A stretch of DNA of 64,000 bases from NCBI GenBank assembly GCA_973895155.1, contig OZ316899.1, positions 7,936,001 to 8,000,000 on the forward strand, in the 5' to 3' direction. The translations under genes were made by a program, and so were the position numbers. Source of the stretch: Marsupella aquatica (taxonomy: Eukaryota > Marchantiophyta). The stretch's first letter is position 1; every line of letters starts with the position of its first letter. Shown piece after piece: positions 15,852 to 28,712 of this stretch. Under the pieces are notes generated by a model, which was given only the letters and a program-made list of their open reading frames with translations, was not told the origin of the DNA and did not search any database.

Positions 15852-18269
15852 GAGATGGATGACTATGACAAAGTTGATCGGATCTGGAGCATCGTCATGT
15901 CGATGATGAGAACCATAAGGAAGGAAGAGCTTGAGGCAGAAAGGGCGAATAGGGAAGCGAATAGAACTACTCGGTGTCTCCAAGAGGTTCTGAAGGAGAA
16001 TGGGCAATTTGATGGGAGAAATGTGACAAGCTACCTTAAGTCTTACTTGACAGAAGCAGCTGTCTACAAGTTGGACGAAGGGACGGCGGTGAAAGAGTTC
16101 ATGGTGCTGGTTGAGAAAGAGTTGAGTTTGACGGTGCGGACCATCGTTGAGTCAACTGAGGGCTGGGATGACTTCGACCAGAAGATGAAAGAGGAGTTCC
16201 AAGCGGAGGATGTTGATTGGGTCACGCAGGCTACCTTCTTGGATTGGGTGAATGATAGGAACAAGAACCTGAAGGGGCCGCAAGAGCTCCTAAGGGAGTT
16301 CAAGAGAAGGGTGTCTCAGTTACCAAAGCGGGATGTGGGAATCATAGAGTTGCAGCGCTCAATGCTCTTCTTGAGGGCAGCCGATGAGGACCTTTGAGAG
16401 GAGCTTGAGAACGCAATGGAGCTGCTGGAACCTTCGAGAGTTACCTTGTCTAACAACTGGAACCAAGTTGAGAAAGCGGTGTTGAAAGTGAGCAATCGAC
16501 ACCGGCGGCGAGAGCTAGACAAGGAGGCTACCACTCTCGACCTAAGGCCGCCGGAACTGATATTGAGGAAAGGGAAGCGAGAACCAGTGAAGGATGAGAT
16601 CAAACCATTGATGGATGATCTCTCGGAAATGATGCAGAACCTGAAAATCTTGGCGGCACATGCGGTCGAGAATCCAAAACCGAGGGTTGCGAGTGCTCCC
16701 GAGAGGAAGCAAGAGATGCAGAGTTGGCCATGCATGTGCTGCCACAGCAAAGAGCATGACAAACGGGAGTGCTTGGACCTGAGGGAAGCTGCGGATAAAG
16801 GGTTGATCAAGTTCATTGGTGAAGTTGGTCAGAAAAAGATATCGTTTGCCAATGCTGAAGAGTCGATTCCATTCAACTCCAACAAGGGAGGCATGAAGGA
16901 TTTGGCTGAGAAGCGAGTCAAAGAGGCGTCCTCTTCACACCCGGAAGCGAATGTTTACAATGTGGAGTTGGATGGCCCCGTGACGGAAACGGACAAGTTT
17001 TACAAGCGCTTGGCGGATCTGGTGCGAGAGAGATCCGGATGGAGTGACCCGGTGCTGATCAATGCGATAACGGTTGAGGTTGGGGCTAGTTGGGATGCCT
17101 CGGTCGAGTCAAAAAGGAAGAAAACCGACAAGGATGACACTCCGTCTCAATCAAGGGAACGAGAGAGGCGGGATACTTGAGACAAGGAGAGAAGGGTTAG
17201 GTTTGAAGAAGAGGAAATGAGCAAGAAAGAGCCGGAGAAAGGGAAACCGAACAGGAAGGACCCAGGCTGGGTGCTTGGCAGGGATGTGGACCAGGCCATG
17301 TACCCGGAGGTTGTAGCTGAGAAGTTTTGGAGCCAATTGGCTCAAGGGTTTACCAATGCTGAGTTCTTTGGCAGTATGAGGCGGGAGATCCAGGAAGCAA
17401 TCTTGGAGAGATCCAAGAGGAAACAGATTTACAAAGAGGGCCCTCACACCTTGGCGGGGGAGGATGGCGAGATGGAAATTGGGAGTTTCTGAACTTACAC
17501 TGCTGGGGCGTCCATGGGTTCAGGTAGTAAGCTTGCTGGCCCCGAAGAGTCAGACTTGGAGAAACCAAAGAGGGTCAAGTCCCTTGAAGAGGAGCTCGTG
17601 AACTTGGACGATGAGTCCTTCGAGGCGGAAGAGGAGCTCATGGGAACCAGAAGCAAAGCTGAGTCTATGGCAAACAGGGACCCGACTAAAGGGGAAGAAT
17701 GAGAAAGCATTACTGCGCTGTCAAGGACCATTCATGTCATGGGCTCAATGAAAGGAAACAGTTATGCTTACCGAGATGGATACTGGGCTCGAGCAAGTCC
17801 GGAGAGTGAGTGCCAGTTGGAAGGAATGGAAGGCAAGGTGCGGGCGCTCATTGATACTGGCTTGGAGATCAACTTGATGGATCCAAAGGTGTTTCAAAAG
17901 GGGAATTGGCCGGTGGATAATGAGTTGCTTTGGAGTGTGAACTCGGTGAGTTCAACGAAGGACTATCTTTGGGGCGGATATCCAAATGTGATGGTGAAGT
18001 TCGGGAATGTCAAGCAGGCTTGTAACATTTTTGTTCATGAGCACTTGTCGTTTCCGGTGATACTGGGCATGCCGTTCATCACTGAATGGAGGATGGAGAC
18101 GAAGGTTCTGGATGATACTACCTTCATGGTGAAGGTTCGGAGCAAAGATGGGAAAGAGGTGGTTCAATTTCTGGTTGTTTTACCTGGAAACGAGAGGAAT
18201 AGGAAAGGGTTGAGGACTGAGAGTGCCGATGCTGGTCTAGGTCCGGAAAACAACTTGGCACTTCGCTGA
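15852..18269 (+). pseudogene. R2 Gag-protease, broken by several TGA codons
   Basis: One reading frame holds MDDYDKVDRIWSIVMSMMR at 15852, a retrotransposon-Gag-like helical region, a Cys/His cluster (CMCCHSKEHDKREC, near 16733, a zinc knuckle), and an aspartic protease core ALIDTGLEINLM near 17850 with VILGMPFITEW near 18060. In-frame TGA codons interrupt it at 16395, 17178, 17490, 17700 and 18267, mostly where CGA (Arg) fits the context. Without these the Gag-PR frame would be continuous from 15852. The product would have been structural and processing protein of the particle. Confidence 0.8.
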
Positions 18270-18324
18270 AAAGAGTGGATCGGCGGAGTGCTCGTTCCTT
18301 AGCTCCTTGTGAAGGGGAAACACT

Positions 18325-21300
18325 ATGGATAATGGGGAGGAAGAGCCACTCAAATGTGCGGAGTCTAACTTGGGAAGGGACAAGCTGGAGAAGGAGTTGG
18401 AAAGGCAGTACTTGTCTATGGCCGTGCTTGTATACTCAAGTACCAAATACAAGACGGTTGACAAGAAGGTGAGGCCGGCGGCGATACCTTTGCCGGACGA
18501 TGCGATGGAGGTTATGGATCGAGCGAGATTGGAACCAAGGCTGAGGCCAACTGATCGGATAGGGCATAAGTTTACTCAAGAGAGTTTGGCAAAGCTTAAG
18601 ATTGGTTCGGATGGGTTACTTACAGAGGTGGAGCAAGTGGCATTTCAAAAGATGATAATGGAGCATGGCAAGGCATTCTCATTTTTGATTGAGGAGATTG
18701 GTTGTGCGGATCCGAGTAAGGTGACGCCAATGGTCATCTTTACTGTCCCTCATGTTCCGTGGGATCTGAAACCAATTTTGGTTCCACGGGCTTTAGCTCC
18801 GAAGCTTGCAGAATTGCTTAAGGAGAAGTTGAGTGCTAGGATTCTCGAGAGGTCTGATGCTCCCTACTCGAACAAATGGTTTACAATGAGAAAGAAGAAT
18901 GGAAGCTTGAGGTTCATTTAGGATATGCAACCTCCAAACAAGGTGACCATAAGGAATATGGGAGTTGGGCCACTCGTGGATGAGTTTGCAGAAGAGTTCG
19001 CTGGGAGGGCGATCTACTCCATGGGTGATTTGTTTTTGGGTTACGACCAGTTCCAGTTGGCGCAAGAGAGCCGAGATATTACGACTATGAGGACCCCGCT
19101 AGGCCTCTTGAGGATGTGCACTCTTCCTCAAGGGGCGACGAACTCAGTACCGCACGTGCAAAATGTGATGAGTAAAATCTTGGAGTCGTTCATTCTGGAA
19201 AAACCGAGACCATTCATTGATGATGTCCCGATAAAGGGGTGCTTGGTTGAAGGGAAGGATGAGACCATGAGGAGTGATGGGATCCGACAGTTTGTTGTGG
19301 GATCACATTGCTGATGTTAAGGCAGTTCTTGAGAAGCTGATTGATGTGGGAGTCACTCTTTTGGGGGAGAAGTCTGAATTCGGGATGAAAGAGGTGAAAG
19401 TCTTTGGGCAAATGTGCGGATCTTATGGAAGGAAGCCGAACATGGATAAGGTGAGAGCTATTAGCGAGATGATGGATTGCAAATTGGTGCCGGAAGTTTG
19501 GAGGTTTATGGGTGCTTGTGTCTTTTACAAGATCTGGATCCCTCACTTCTCGCACCTGGCGGACCCGCTCTATGAGCTGTTGAGGAAAAAGGTTAAGTGG
19601 AGATGGCTACCCAAGCATAGTGAAGCAATGGCTAAGCTTAAGAGCGCTCTCATGAGCCCGCCAGTTCTCCGAGCTGTGGACTATGAGAGCGGGCAACCAC
19701 TGATCATGATTGTTGATGCGAGTCTGTTTGCAGCCGGGTGGGCTGTTGGGCAAGATGACGAGAATGGGGACAGGTATGCGATCAGATTTGGGGCAATTTT
19801 TTTTACAAAAAGGCAAAGGAGATATGCTCAAGTTAAGAGGAGCTTTGGGGTGCCAAAGTGGCACTCCATCAGGAGAGGAACTATTTGATTGGGGCACCGG
19901 TGGTGGTTGAGATTGATTGCCAATTGCTGCTGGGGATGATTGCGAATTGTGACACGCCTGACATAGCAATGCTCAGGTGGATTGCTTTCATTTGGATGTT
20001 CAACCCTGAGCTAAGTCACATTGCAGGAAAGGATAATCCGGTTGCCGACATGCTGTCAAGGGCAAGATTTGGAAATGAGGTAGTAACGAGAGTTGGCAAG
20101 GTGACTGGAACCGAAAGTGTTGGAAGTCTAGAGTTCAAGGAAGAACTCTACTCGGGAGAGTTGCTGGATATTGGGCGTTATATTAGCACTTTGGAGAAGC
20201 AACCAGAGTGGAGTTACCAGGAGTTTGTCAAGATCCGAAAGAGATCTTACAAGTTCCTATTGAGGGAGGGCTACTTGTGGCGAAGGCATAAGGACCCAAA
20301 TCAGTTGTTGCAGAGGTTGTGGATACTAAGGATGAGAAAGACCGAATTCTCAAAGAGTGCCATGATGCTGACATGGATGGGCACAAAGGGGTGCATTTGA
20401 CTTACGAGAGGGTTCGGAAGCTGTACTGGTGGCCAGGTTTATACTTGGCCGTTCGAGACTATGTCGAGACTTGCGAGATTTGCCAGTTTTACTCGAGGAT
20501 CCGACATGGGGATGGATTGGTTCCAACTTACCCCGTGGCTCTACACTTTCAATGGGCTGTTGATGTGGTGTACATGCCGAGAGAGAGCAATGGGGCGAGA
20601 TACTTGGTTTTGGTGAGAGAAGACTTGTCTTCTTATGTGGAAGGGAGAGCGTTGGTTTCGAACACTATTGCTGCCGTTTGCCAGTTCATACTTGAGGATA
20701 TCATTGCAAGGCATGGGTGCTTTACAAGGATCAGAGCTGGTAGGGGGGATCTCAGCTCCAAGGAAGCGCAAGAGTTTTTTGACCAATACCGCATCAAACT
20801 GAAGCTGACTTCAAGTTACAATCCGGAAGGCAATGGGAAATCTGAAAGGGGGCACATCCAGATTGTGAGCGCTTTGGCTAAGGCTTGTGATGGGGACTTG
20901 GGCAGGTGGTCAATTCTCCTTCCACTTGCTCTGTTAGCGGATCGGATGACTTGTAGCTCAGTGACCGGATACGTTCCGACTGAGCTACTTGCTGGGCACT
21001 TGCCAATGATGCCACTCGAGGAAGATGTTTGCAGCTGGCGACTGATTGGATGGAATGATGAAGTTTCAAGAGAGGAGTTGCTGGCTCGAAGGATCGAACA
21101 CTTCAACTTGTTACCCGCAAAGACTGAGGTGGCTCGGAAGCAATTGAAGATGGCAAGGTTAAGGAACAAGGGCAGGTTCGACAGGACTCATCGGTTGAGG
21201 CCTGTCTTGGTTAAGGATTGGGTTCTGGTTTACAAAAGTAAGTTGGACGAGCAACACTTGAGCCGAAACAAGTTTTCTAGGAGGTGGCAAGGTCCGTATG

Positions 21301-21533
21301 TGGTGGTTGTTATTCATGCAAATGCGACCTACACTATTCGGGAGTTGGATGGAACAGTTCACCAAGTACCTTACGCAGGGAAAAGGGTGAAGATCTTCAA
21401 GAGGAGGACCAAGAAAGGAATGGACTCAAGTTCTGACTTGAGTGAATTTGAAGATGAGGCACTGGTCCAGGCGCATCCGTTAGACTTGAGTTTCAAAAGT
21501 GGCTTGACTGGTTCTTATACGGATGGTTCCTAA
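18325..21533 (+). pseudogene. R2 RT - RNase H - integrase, frameshifted
   Basis: RT begins near 18480 and shows SNKWFTMRKKNGSLRFI, then TAG at 18919-18921 where this family reads Gln (QDMQPPNK). It continues with YSMGDLFLGYDQFQLA and FIDDVPIKG, where YIDD is usual. The frame shifts near 19290, where the connection and RNase H part begins (MIVDASLFAAGWAVG near 19700), again near 19850, and again near 20330. Integrase has a CHDADMDGHKG...CEICQF zinc finger and WAVDVVYMP with the first Asp. The second Asp position reads RAGRGDL, so it seems changed to Gly. NPEGNGKSERGH supplies the Glu. An inactive polyprotein. Confidence 0.85.
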
Positions 21534-21656
21534 GGCCGAGTCTGAAGGCTTTGGGTTTGAGTTTCTTGAGGAGGAAGTGGTCCAGGCGCATGGCTCGAGT
21601 TTGGACTCAGACTTAGAGGAAATCTGATGGATTGGAGCAGACTGGAGGCTGCTAAG

Positions 21657-21672
21657 GTTTACTGGGGGAGGA
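21657..21672 (+). other. R2 polypurine tract
   Basis: A GGGGGAGGA run directly precedes the 3' LTR start at 21673. Confidence 0.65.
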
Positions 21673-22519
21673 TGTCGTGCCGAAAGATTTCGGCTCAGGA
21701 ATGGCTTTTATAGGGGATGATGGGCGAGGCCTCTCGGTTGGGTTGCGTGCATGCTGACTTGGAGGGGCTGCTTGGTTGGTTGGATTGAGGTTTGGTGATT
21801 GGGTGACTCGTCGTCACCAGGTTTGGTGTTTAGGTGAGTCACAAGGCTTGGAGTTTGGATGAGCCTCGCTGATGGCAGCTGGCTCAGGCTGGATGGTTGG
21901 GTTTCTGATGCTACTTAAGACTTGAGCCTGAGCTCATTGAGATTGGCGGTTGTCTATTAAGATCTGTTGAGCTGCGTTCTGTGAGTTCCGCTCCGTTCTA
22001 CGGAACTCGACTGCTGTGCGGTGGTTTTGGAGTTCTGGGCAAGTGTTGGATCCAGGTGTGGAGTTTTCAATCCAGGCAGGGATTTCTCAAGTTTGGAGTC
22101 TCATTGATCTAGGCGGCGATTTCTCAAGTTTGGAGTCTCGTCGATCCAGGCGAGAATTTCTTGAGTTTGGAGCCTCGTTGGTCCAGGCCCGAGTTCCGTG
22201 TGAGTTGTTTTAGACTAGTGGAGTAGCTAGTCGAGTTTTGGTTTTGTGAGCTAAGGAGGATAGTTTTTCTGTCAGATTTTTGAGTAGTTAGTCACTCGAG
22301 GAGTTCTACTCGACAACTTAGAGGTAGCGGCCCGCCGTAGGGCCAGCTACTAGACTCTTGCGGGCAAGCTTACTTGAGGGCACCTATTGTAACCTTTGTG
22401 AGAAAAGTAAAAAATATAAAGGAGTGAGAGTCTGCTCCGAAAAGTGCTTGTCGCCTGTCCCAATCGCAGCCATAAACGCGTAGTTTGCCCGAGGAGCCTA
22501 ACTTTAAGTCCTTATGACA
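21673..22519 (+). repeat. R2 3' LTR
   Basis: 847 bp, homologous to 15002-15813. It is longer mainly because of one extra unit of the internal minisatellite near 22090-22150. Several differences from the 5' LTR are CG versus CA or TG, a deamination pattern. Confidence 0.9.
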
Positions 22520-23525
22520 CCGTTATGCGCGATAGGATCCGGGTTGGGGGCCAAATGTTTAGGGACCAATGCTTGTCCGGGGGTGGTAGGTCTCCAGAAG
22601 CATATACGAGGGGAGTGGTGTCTCCTTGGGGGCTAAAGGCAAGCCGAAGTCGTGAGCTAGCCGCGGCGGTCGTGACACTAAGGGAAATCGCCAAACGGAA
22701 ATGGCGATATCTTCCCAACGGGAAGTCTGTTGGAGGACTTCTTAGGTGCATTGGAAAGCTCTCAACTGAGCTCAGCTGGGTCTGGGGGCGCCATGGGTTC
22801 TCATGGTTTGCGGGTGTTATCTTGCCCGCTTGCCAAATCCTGCCGAACAGCAACCAAGCCGTGTTCAGTCTCCCAAGGGAGCTTGCGTTGGGGAGGCAAG
22901 GCCAAGTAGGGGAGCTTGCGTTGGGGAGGCAAGGCCAAGTAGGGGTGGAGGCTGAGTTCCAAGGGTGCTTGGCCCCTAGACCATCAAAGAGGTGAACCGG
23001 GAGTGGTTGCTAGAGTCAAGGCCATTCTGGTCCCAGCGTGTTGGGACAAGCTTGGGACAAGCTTTAGGACAAGCTACGCTAATTAGGCCATGAGCATCTC
23101 CTGAGGTCAGGGCGGTCAGTTGGTGATGGATAGGTACGAGGGGGAACTTGGGCCGTGCCCAAGGAAGGAGCTATTTTGGACAAATAGTGGGCGTGGGTTC
23201 TGGTTCCGGCTTATGGCATCGGGAGGACCTATCGCTGACCTATTTACCGTCTGTTGAGCTTAAATAGGATGCTAGACTTGGCGAGTTCTAGATCCTGAAG
23301 GGTTACTTACCGAGGTACTTGGTTGCTTGTGCAGATAGGGAGGACCGTTGAGTAGCGGTCGTGTTAGAGAGCAAGTGCGACCTCGTATGGGAGGGGCTGT
23401 TGGCGGTGCAAGGGGCACTAGTTTACTTGCTCGAGGTATTCCGTGGAGGCGTTCGGGCACCAGGGGCACTTGGGTGTGAGTGCTGGGATTGGTGAGGGCG
23501 CTGGGTGGCGAGGTCCACCACTATT
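22520..23525 (+). repeat. Repeat E1, right part
   Basis: Resumes E1 after R2, matching E2 and E3 in inverted orientation to the end near GGTGGCGAGGTCCACCAC. It contains a perfect 33-bp tandem duplication at 22878-22943 (unit starting GGAGCTTGCGTTGGGGAGG). No coding frame is supported. Confidence 0.75.
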
Positions 23526-24251
23526 TGTGTGTGCTGGTGTTGGCTACGATTTGCAGTGCTGGATATGGTGGTTGCTTTTCTGTTTGTTTCCCCCGGCCAT
23601 GGGGTTTGCGTGGCCCCGTAAAATAATAAAAATTCTAAAATGTTTAAAGGAAAACAAGGCGGGCCAGGCATATGGCGGTCGTGAGCCGGGCACGGTCGAG
23701 GGTCGCAAAGGGGGAAATACACGGCAACCGACGACTGAAGGGCCAGGCACGAGACTAAGTGCGTAGAGGGGCAGGCAGTCGGGGGCAGCCAAAGCCATGA
23801 AGCGGCTATTGGCAAGAGGCAGGGCACACAAAAGGGAGGGCGCGGGGTAACGCCGGCGAGAGGGGGAGGGAGAGGGAGAGAAAAGGGCCAGGGTGTGCGC
23901 CGGCTGGCGCTGTGCAGACAACCAAGGTCGCGGCTACGACCAACAATAGGGGGAGGGGAGGGAGTCGGTAGGAGGGCGGGGCCAGGTAGAACTTGTGTTT
24001 GTATACACACAAGGAGTGATTTAAACCCCTTTAAAACCAAAAATTTGCACCAACAAAGAAATTGGTTGGGTTACTCACAAAGCGACTCTCGTTTACACGA
24101 GAAAAAATGACAACTGCCAACAAGAAATGTTGTCAAATTTCACCAGCACACTCTACAAGCTCAGCAAAGGAAAAAATTCTGTTGCGTCGCACTCTCTCCG
24201 CGTCAAGTACCAATCCCAGACTCAAAATGATCACTTCGCCGTGATCTCTCC
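23526..24251. other. Unassigned GC-rich to AT-rich spacer
   Basis: No coding sequence supported. 23800-23990 is purine-rich (GGGAGAGG-type runs) on the plus strand. 24000-24250 is ordinary, AT-richer sequence ending at the start of repeat F1. Confidence 0.4.
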
Positions 24252-25056
24252 TGTAATTAGGTGATTATTCTATAAAAAAAAGTTAAAGTATCAAAATCAT
24301 AAATTTTTAAATTTTTAAAGTTTTTATAAGACCCTTTAAGAAAATTTAAGTTAGTATAAGCTCAAATGGGTAAGGATACCATTGGAAGACGTCAAGGCTA
24401 CGTACTCTGGTTTTCACATATTAGACGTCAAGACGGCAAGAAGTTGAAAGGAGCTTCAAAAATGAGGTGACGTCCTGGGCGGCCTCCTTGCAGGGATGGC
24501 AGGGACGGCCTCCTCACGAAGACGGCAAAGACGGCGCCGGCTTGGATGGCTTCTACACAGGGACGGCCGGGATGGCACCCATTTTTTGCCAAGGACGGCC
24601 GACTCCTTCCGATCCGGCCCGCATGAAAAACTCAAGGATGTCTTGGACGGCCTCCACATAGGGACGTCCGGGACGTCCACCCCGCCACAACCTTATGTGA
24701 AGTCCGCGCCGGCCCAAACCTTGTTCTCCATTTTTCTTTGAGGGACATCCATGGCGGCCGGCAGTAGGGCGCGAGCTTCAACCCTCAGTGCTCACTCGAT
24801 GGACCACCATTTGAGCTCATTTCAATTGCTATAGGAGCGCAGCTGCCTAGAGAATGTTCACCCCGATTTTGAACTGCTATTGATGAGACGTTGAGGAGTA
24901 TTGGGTCATCGATGCTCTCTGATTTCTTGGAATTGAAGAAATTGCAATTTTGAGAGCTTCGCCTGATCAGAGCTCCTTCATTTCTATCTCTTTTCAGTTC
25001 ATTCCTTCTCCCATAGTAGCGCAGCTACCTTAGATCCTTGAGATTTCATTCTTGAG
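24252..25056 (+). repeat. Repeat F1, LTR-like
   Basis: Begins TGTAATTAGGTGATTATTC and contains long AT-rich runs, then repeated GACGGCCTCC and GACGTC blocks. It is repeated at 34212-34575 (F2, direct) and in inverse at 34686-34973 (F3). F2 directly follows an integrase gene fragment and a polypurine tract, which suggests F is an LTR. The right border is uncertain: shared sequence with F2 ends near 24896, and 25056 is an estimate. Confidence 0.55.
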
Positions 25057-25164
25057 TGTCACGTCGTCGGCTGCGGCCTTAACTCAGACTTCAGCTTAGA
25101 CGGGCACATCCCTCGTAAATCTGAGGGTTCGAGCAAGAAGGGAAGCACGTAATGCACCTTATTC

Positions 25165-25524
25165 TCATAAACTAGCGCTAAGTGCGCATACTGCTAAATA
25201 CAGACACCTCCTAGGTATGGTTTGTGTTCCACCGCCGGAATGTACCTTAGTCGATAGCAGGATCGACCCCGGCTTAAGGGCTTCTAAGCCTTCATGCTGT
25301 CCGCCTTCGATCCGGATTCGATGATACAGGTCCTCAACCCGTGCTCGCAACCACTTACCCGCAGGCTGCACCCTGTGCACGTCTCGGGTAGTGCGTTCGG
25401 CCTGGCGCTGCCACCCATATACGAGAAACCCACACACATACACGCACACATGCATACAATCTCGATTTACATGAAGGAAAATGATGGGAAAGGATTTTAC
25501 TACAAAGGGAACATATGCGTACAC
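25165..25524 (-). pseudogene. Small head-family module, fragment
   Basis: The minus-strand translation WQRQAERTTRDVHRVQPAGK...LEALKPGSILL aligns by eye with 48663-48400 (FVWAKAPFQGTYRVRTNGRD...LKAPSRELVRV). So it is a fragment of the module that begins another unit of the family. There is no start or function I can defend. Confidence 0.3.
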
Positions 25525-25989
25525 TTAGTTGACCCGACAGCCCCGGAATGAATAGGTTCAAGGCCGGGGGTGCACACTACAACGGAGCCCGGCTCCGCAC
25601 TCGCCCTGTGAGCTTAGTCCTACCCCCTCCCCTTGGTACTCTTTCATTCCCAGAGGTCGGGACTCCCCGCACATACCGCGGACGCCCAACTCTGCAAATA
25701 AAAACCCCCCCCTTGCCTCTACCGAGGGGTGCACTAAATACTAAGGGACGAGGGACGGGGTGTCGTCTCGCCGAAGATTCGCTGACTAAGGTCCTAACTA
25801 AGCTGACAGTCAGGCCGGAAAACGGCTATATCTTATTAGAAGATCCTAATCTACGTAGGCTGGACAGCATGGCAGCGCTGCTGTACCTACGGCAGGTGCC
25901 TGTCCCAAAAGCCTGACTAAGCCAGTCCTAATCCTAATCTATTCCTACTCCGCTGCTAATGCCTGGCACGCTTGCCAGACCCGCCCGAA

Positions 25990-28683
25990 TGGGAGCGGCC
26001 ATCCCGCTGCCTTCGAAGCCTGTTATTGTCCGCCTTGAGGAGCTGGACCTGGTCCAGCAGAGATTCATTCTCTCGCCTCGCCGCGTCCGTCTCCTCTGCT
26101 GCCTCCTGACATGCCTCCTCCAGCTGCTGTCAGTTTACCCGCCAGTTGGTCCTGCTTCTCGGCCTCGGTTTGGAGCCGCGCCACCTCGGCCTGCAGCGTG
26201 GCTATCTCCGCCGTGTCCCGCTGGGCTCGTTCCTCGGCCTCCTCCAAGTCTTTCTGCCAGGTGACGGTTTGATTCTTCAAACTGTCAATCTGGTTCCGGA
26301 GTCGTGTAATCTCGGCCTCGTTTCCAGCTTTGGCCTGTTCGGCTAGGGCGGTAAGAGCGTGCGCCTTTGCTAACAACTCATCGGCGGCTGCAACCTTGGG
26401 TCGTAGTTGCAGAAGCTCAGCCTCTTGAGCCGCAACTTCGTTCTTTAGGTACACAGACTCCACCCGGTATCGCTCTATCCTCTTAAGGGCCTCTGACTGG
26501 GCCCGACCTGCCTTTACTGCGGCAACCAACTCCTGATTGAAGAAATGGGCTACCTTCCGGGCCATGAACTCCCCGGTATCCCGGGCAATTTGATGAGAGA
26601 AATCTCCCAGAAGCCCATTCAGAAATGTACCCGGTACGAAGAGTTCCGGGTGGTCCAGGTTGTGCCTGTCCGGAGTTGGGCACGGGCAGACGTCAACACG
26701 CGCGGGGGCCGGGGCAGTGACGTCCAGCCCTGGGGACGTAACGTTGGAAGGGGCTGGAGTGTCCTCCTGCAGCAATGTCCGGTTCTCCGGAATAGCCACC
26801 GGTGGGTCTTTGGGAGATCCGGGCTCGGGTAAGACCTCCGCCGTACCGACTTCTGTACTTAGCCCGACTTGTTGGGTTGCATCAACGGTTGCGACAACCG
26901 ACCCATCCAGTACCTCCTCGGTTACGACTACAGCTACTTGTGGAGGTGGGGTGGGTGAAGCTGGCGTGTCCGCTGGACTTCGGGCCTCGGGTTGGGGCCA
27001 TCTCTCCAAGGCCGGGAAAACCCACCTAGCTGGGACCAGCTTTGTAACGTTGACACGGGGAAAGGTTCATCGATCAAACCGGGCGTACCACTCAAGAATG
27101 AGCTTGATGTGGCTAGCGAAATACGCCTTCCCGCCAATGTACAGCGTCTTCCTTCGCCGCTCCATCTCTTCATGGAATTTCTTAGCGAAGTACGACGTCC
27201 ACTTCCTAGGTCGATAGTTCTCGACCTGGATAACCTGGGCGGCGGAGATCTCCCCCCGGGGTTCCATCATGTGGAGGGCGTACCTCTGAAACTCCAGTTG
27301 CTCAGCTATCTTGGGGATGAGGCAGGTCTTCATCACGAACCCGTTGTCCACTACTCCCTCTGAGGGAAAACTTGAAGATTGGTACTTGGCTCCCTTGCCC
27401 CCGGGAGCCCATGATTCGACTCGATGGTCACCTTTGAGTAACCCAAAGATCATCCTGAGCCGTTCTTCCGTGAGGGACATACTCCTTCCCCGCAGCCGAG
27501 TATGTTGACGCGCGTCGTCATAATTCCTGACGAACTCTGTCATGTTCTCCCCGTAGTACCTGCAAGTGTTCCAGGGGAGGGAGGCGAGGTGCTCGAATCC
27601 CTGAGTCTTCAGGTACACCACATGCTTGGGATGGAGGATGTTTTTGTGAACGTTTTCCCCCATGCGGTGCATTGTCACCTTGGCTACGGCTACCGTGGCC
27701 AACGGTAACCCGGATGCAGTGGTGGATTCCTTCCTCGTGACTGGCTCGGGGAAGGTGACACTTCCCCATCCTCCCGATCGGGCCTGGGTAGTGCCACTGC
27801 CGTTAGTAACGGGCCCGGGTCAGCCATGGTCACCATGTTGTCTGCCGGGGCCGCTCCTGGGGTCAGAGCAGGGAGTGGGGACGATATAGTGTCGGCCCCC
27901 TGAGCGCTTGTTCCTCTGGGCCGCCTGGTCAAGGGTGGGGTAGCCTCGTCGTCATCGCTAAGATCCACAACGTTGATGACGGAGCGTACTTGTGCTGGTT
28001 GGGCGATCGGTGGTGGGGTTTGGCTAGGCTGCGGCTGAGGCTGAGGCTGAAGCTGAAGCTGAGCCTGAGGTTGAGCCTGAGGTTGAGCCTGAGGTTGCAT
28101 GGGTACGAGTATGGGTTCGATTGAGTTGGTCATGTTGGTTGATGGCCGAGTTCCCATGAAGCTCTGTAGGTGCTGGTAGAAGTTCTCCGAAGCGAGTGCA
28201 GACGACCTTGTCGAACGGGTAGTGCTGGACTTGCTGTTGATGATAGCCCGAACCTGAGCAGGGATGTGGTCAAAGTGATGTCGTTGCAAGTCGATTGTAC
28301 CCGGGATATTGAAGACCTCGTCCGGAAGCCGAAGCAATGCTTCCCAAAAACCGATATATTTGTCTCCGTTGAAGAAGTACCCAGATACCTCTGCTGGTCG
28401 GTAAAGCTCACTCTGAGATGGGTAGTCAAAGTTAAGGATGTAGTGGTGTCGTCCTGCTAGGCGGATGGCTCTCTCGTACTTGCGTTCGATTTCGTATCGG
28501 CGCGGGTTGGCGTGTTTCAATGAGTCGGCCAAGTGCCTTCCGGTAGATAGGAACTGCGTCCAGAATCAAATGGCCGAGCTGGAGAGGATCGTGTGCGACA
28601 TTCAGAGGAGATAGTAGTGGCGACTTAGAGCGAACGAGAGAGTTGGGGTCGAAGCTGGCGCGTGGACTGATGGACTGGTGCAC
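25990..28683 (-). pseudogene. Head-domain family gene A, broken by stops and frame changes
   Basis: Reading down from 28683: an N-terminal module (SISPRASFDPNS, then from 28532 NFDYPSQSELYRP and WEALLRLPDEVF), a Gln/Pro repeat tract (28110-27990), and VINVVDLSDDDE. After a frame change comes the head domain from 27702: HKNILHPKHVVYLKTQGFEH, SLTEERLRMIFGLLKG, and IAEQLEFQRYALHMMEP with GEISAAQVIQVENY. TGA at 27067-27069 interrupts it. Copy B has AAA (Lys) at the aligned position. The open frame then continues to 26065 as a long coiled coil rich in E, A and L. A likely TATA box lies upstream at 28703-28712. Modules match C and B in order, so this is one decayed member of a repeated gene family of unknown function. 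Confidence 0.6.
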
Positions 28684-28702
28684 TACAAAGGGTTGGCTCC
28701 CC

Positions 28703-28712
28703 TTTTATACCT
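28703..28712 (-). promoter_or_regulatory. Candidate TATA box of gene A
   Basis: GGTATAAAAGGGG on the minus strand, 20-30 bp before the first module. The matching site upstream of the 52.4-kb copy is degenerate (GGTAAAAAAGG). Confidence 0.5.

Larger units (their letters stand above)
15002..22519 (+). mobile_element. R2: decayed Ty3/gypsy retrotransposon inserted in E1
   Basis: Bounded by LTRs that begin TGTCGTGCC and end CGACA/TGACA. A plant-type PBS follows the 5' LTR and a purine tract precedes the 3' LTR. The flanks CCAT (left) and CCGT (right) are probably a 4-bp target duplication with one change; the uninterrupted E2 sequence confirms the empty site. The interior has gag, protease, RT, RNase H and integrase, but numerous nonsense codons and at least four frame changes. 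Many stops sit where CGA (to TGA) or CAG (to TAG) is expected, which points to C-to-T decay. Confidence 0.9.

Noticed and set aside
22444-22995. A 183-codon frame across the R2/E1 border
   Set aside because: It spans an LTR end and a noncoding repeat, including a 33-bp tandem duplication, so it is chance.
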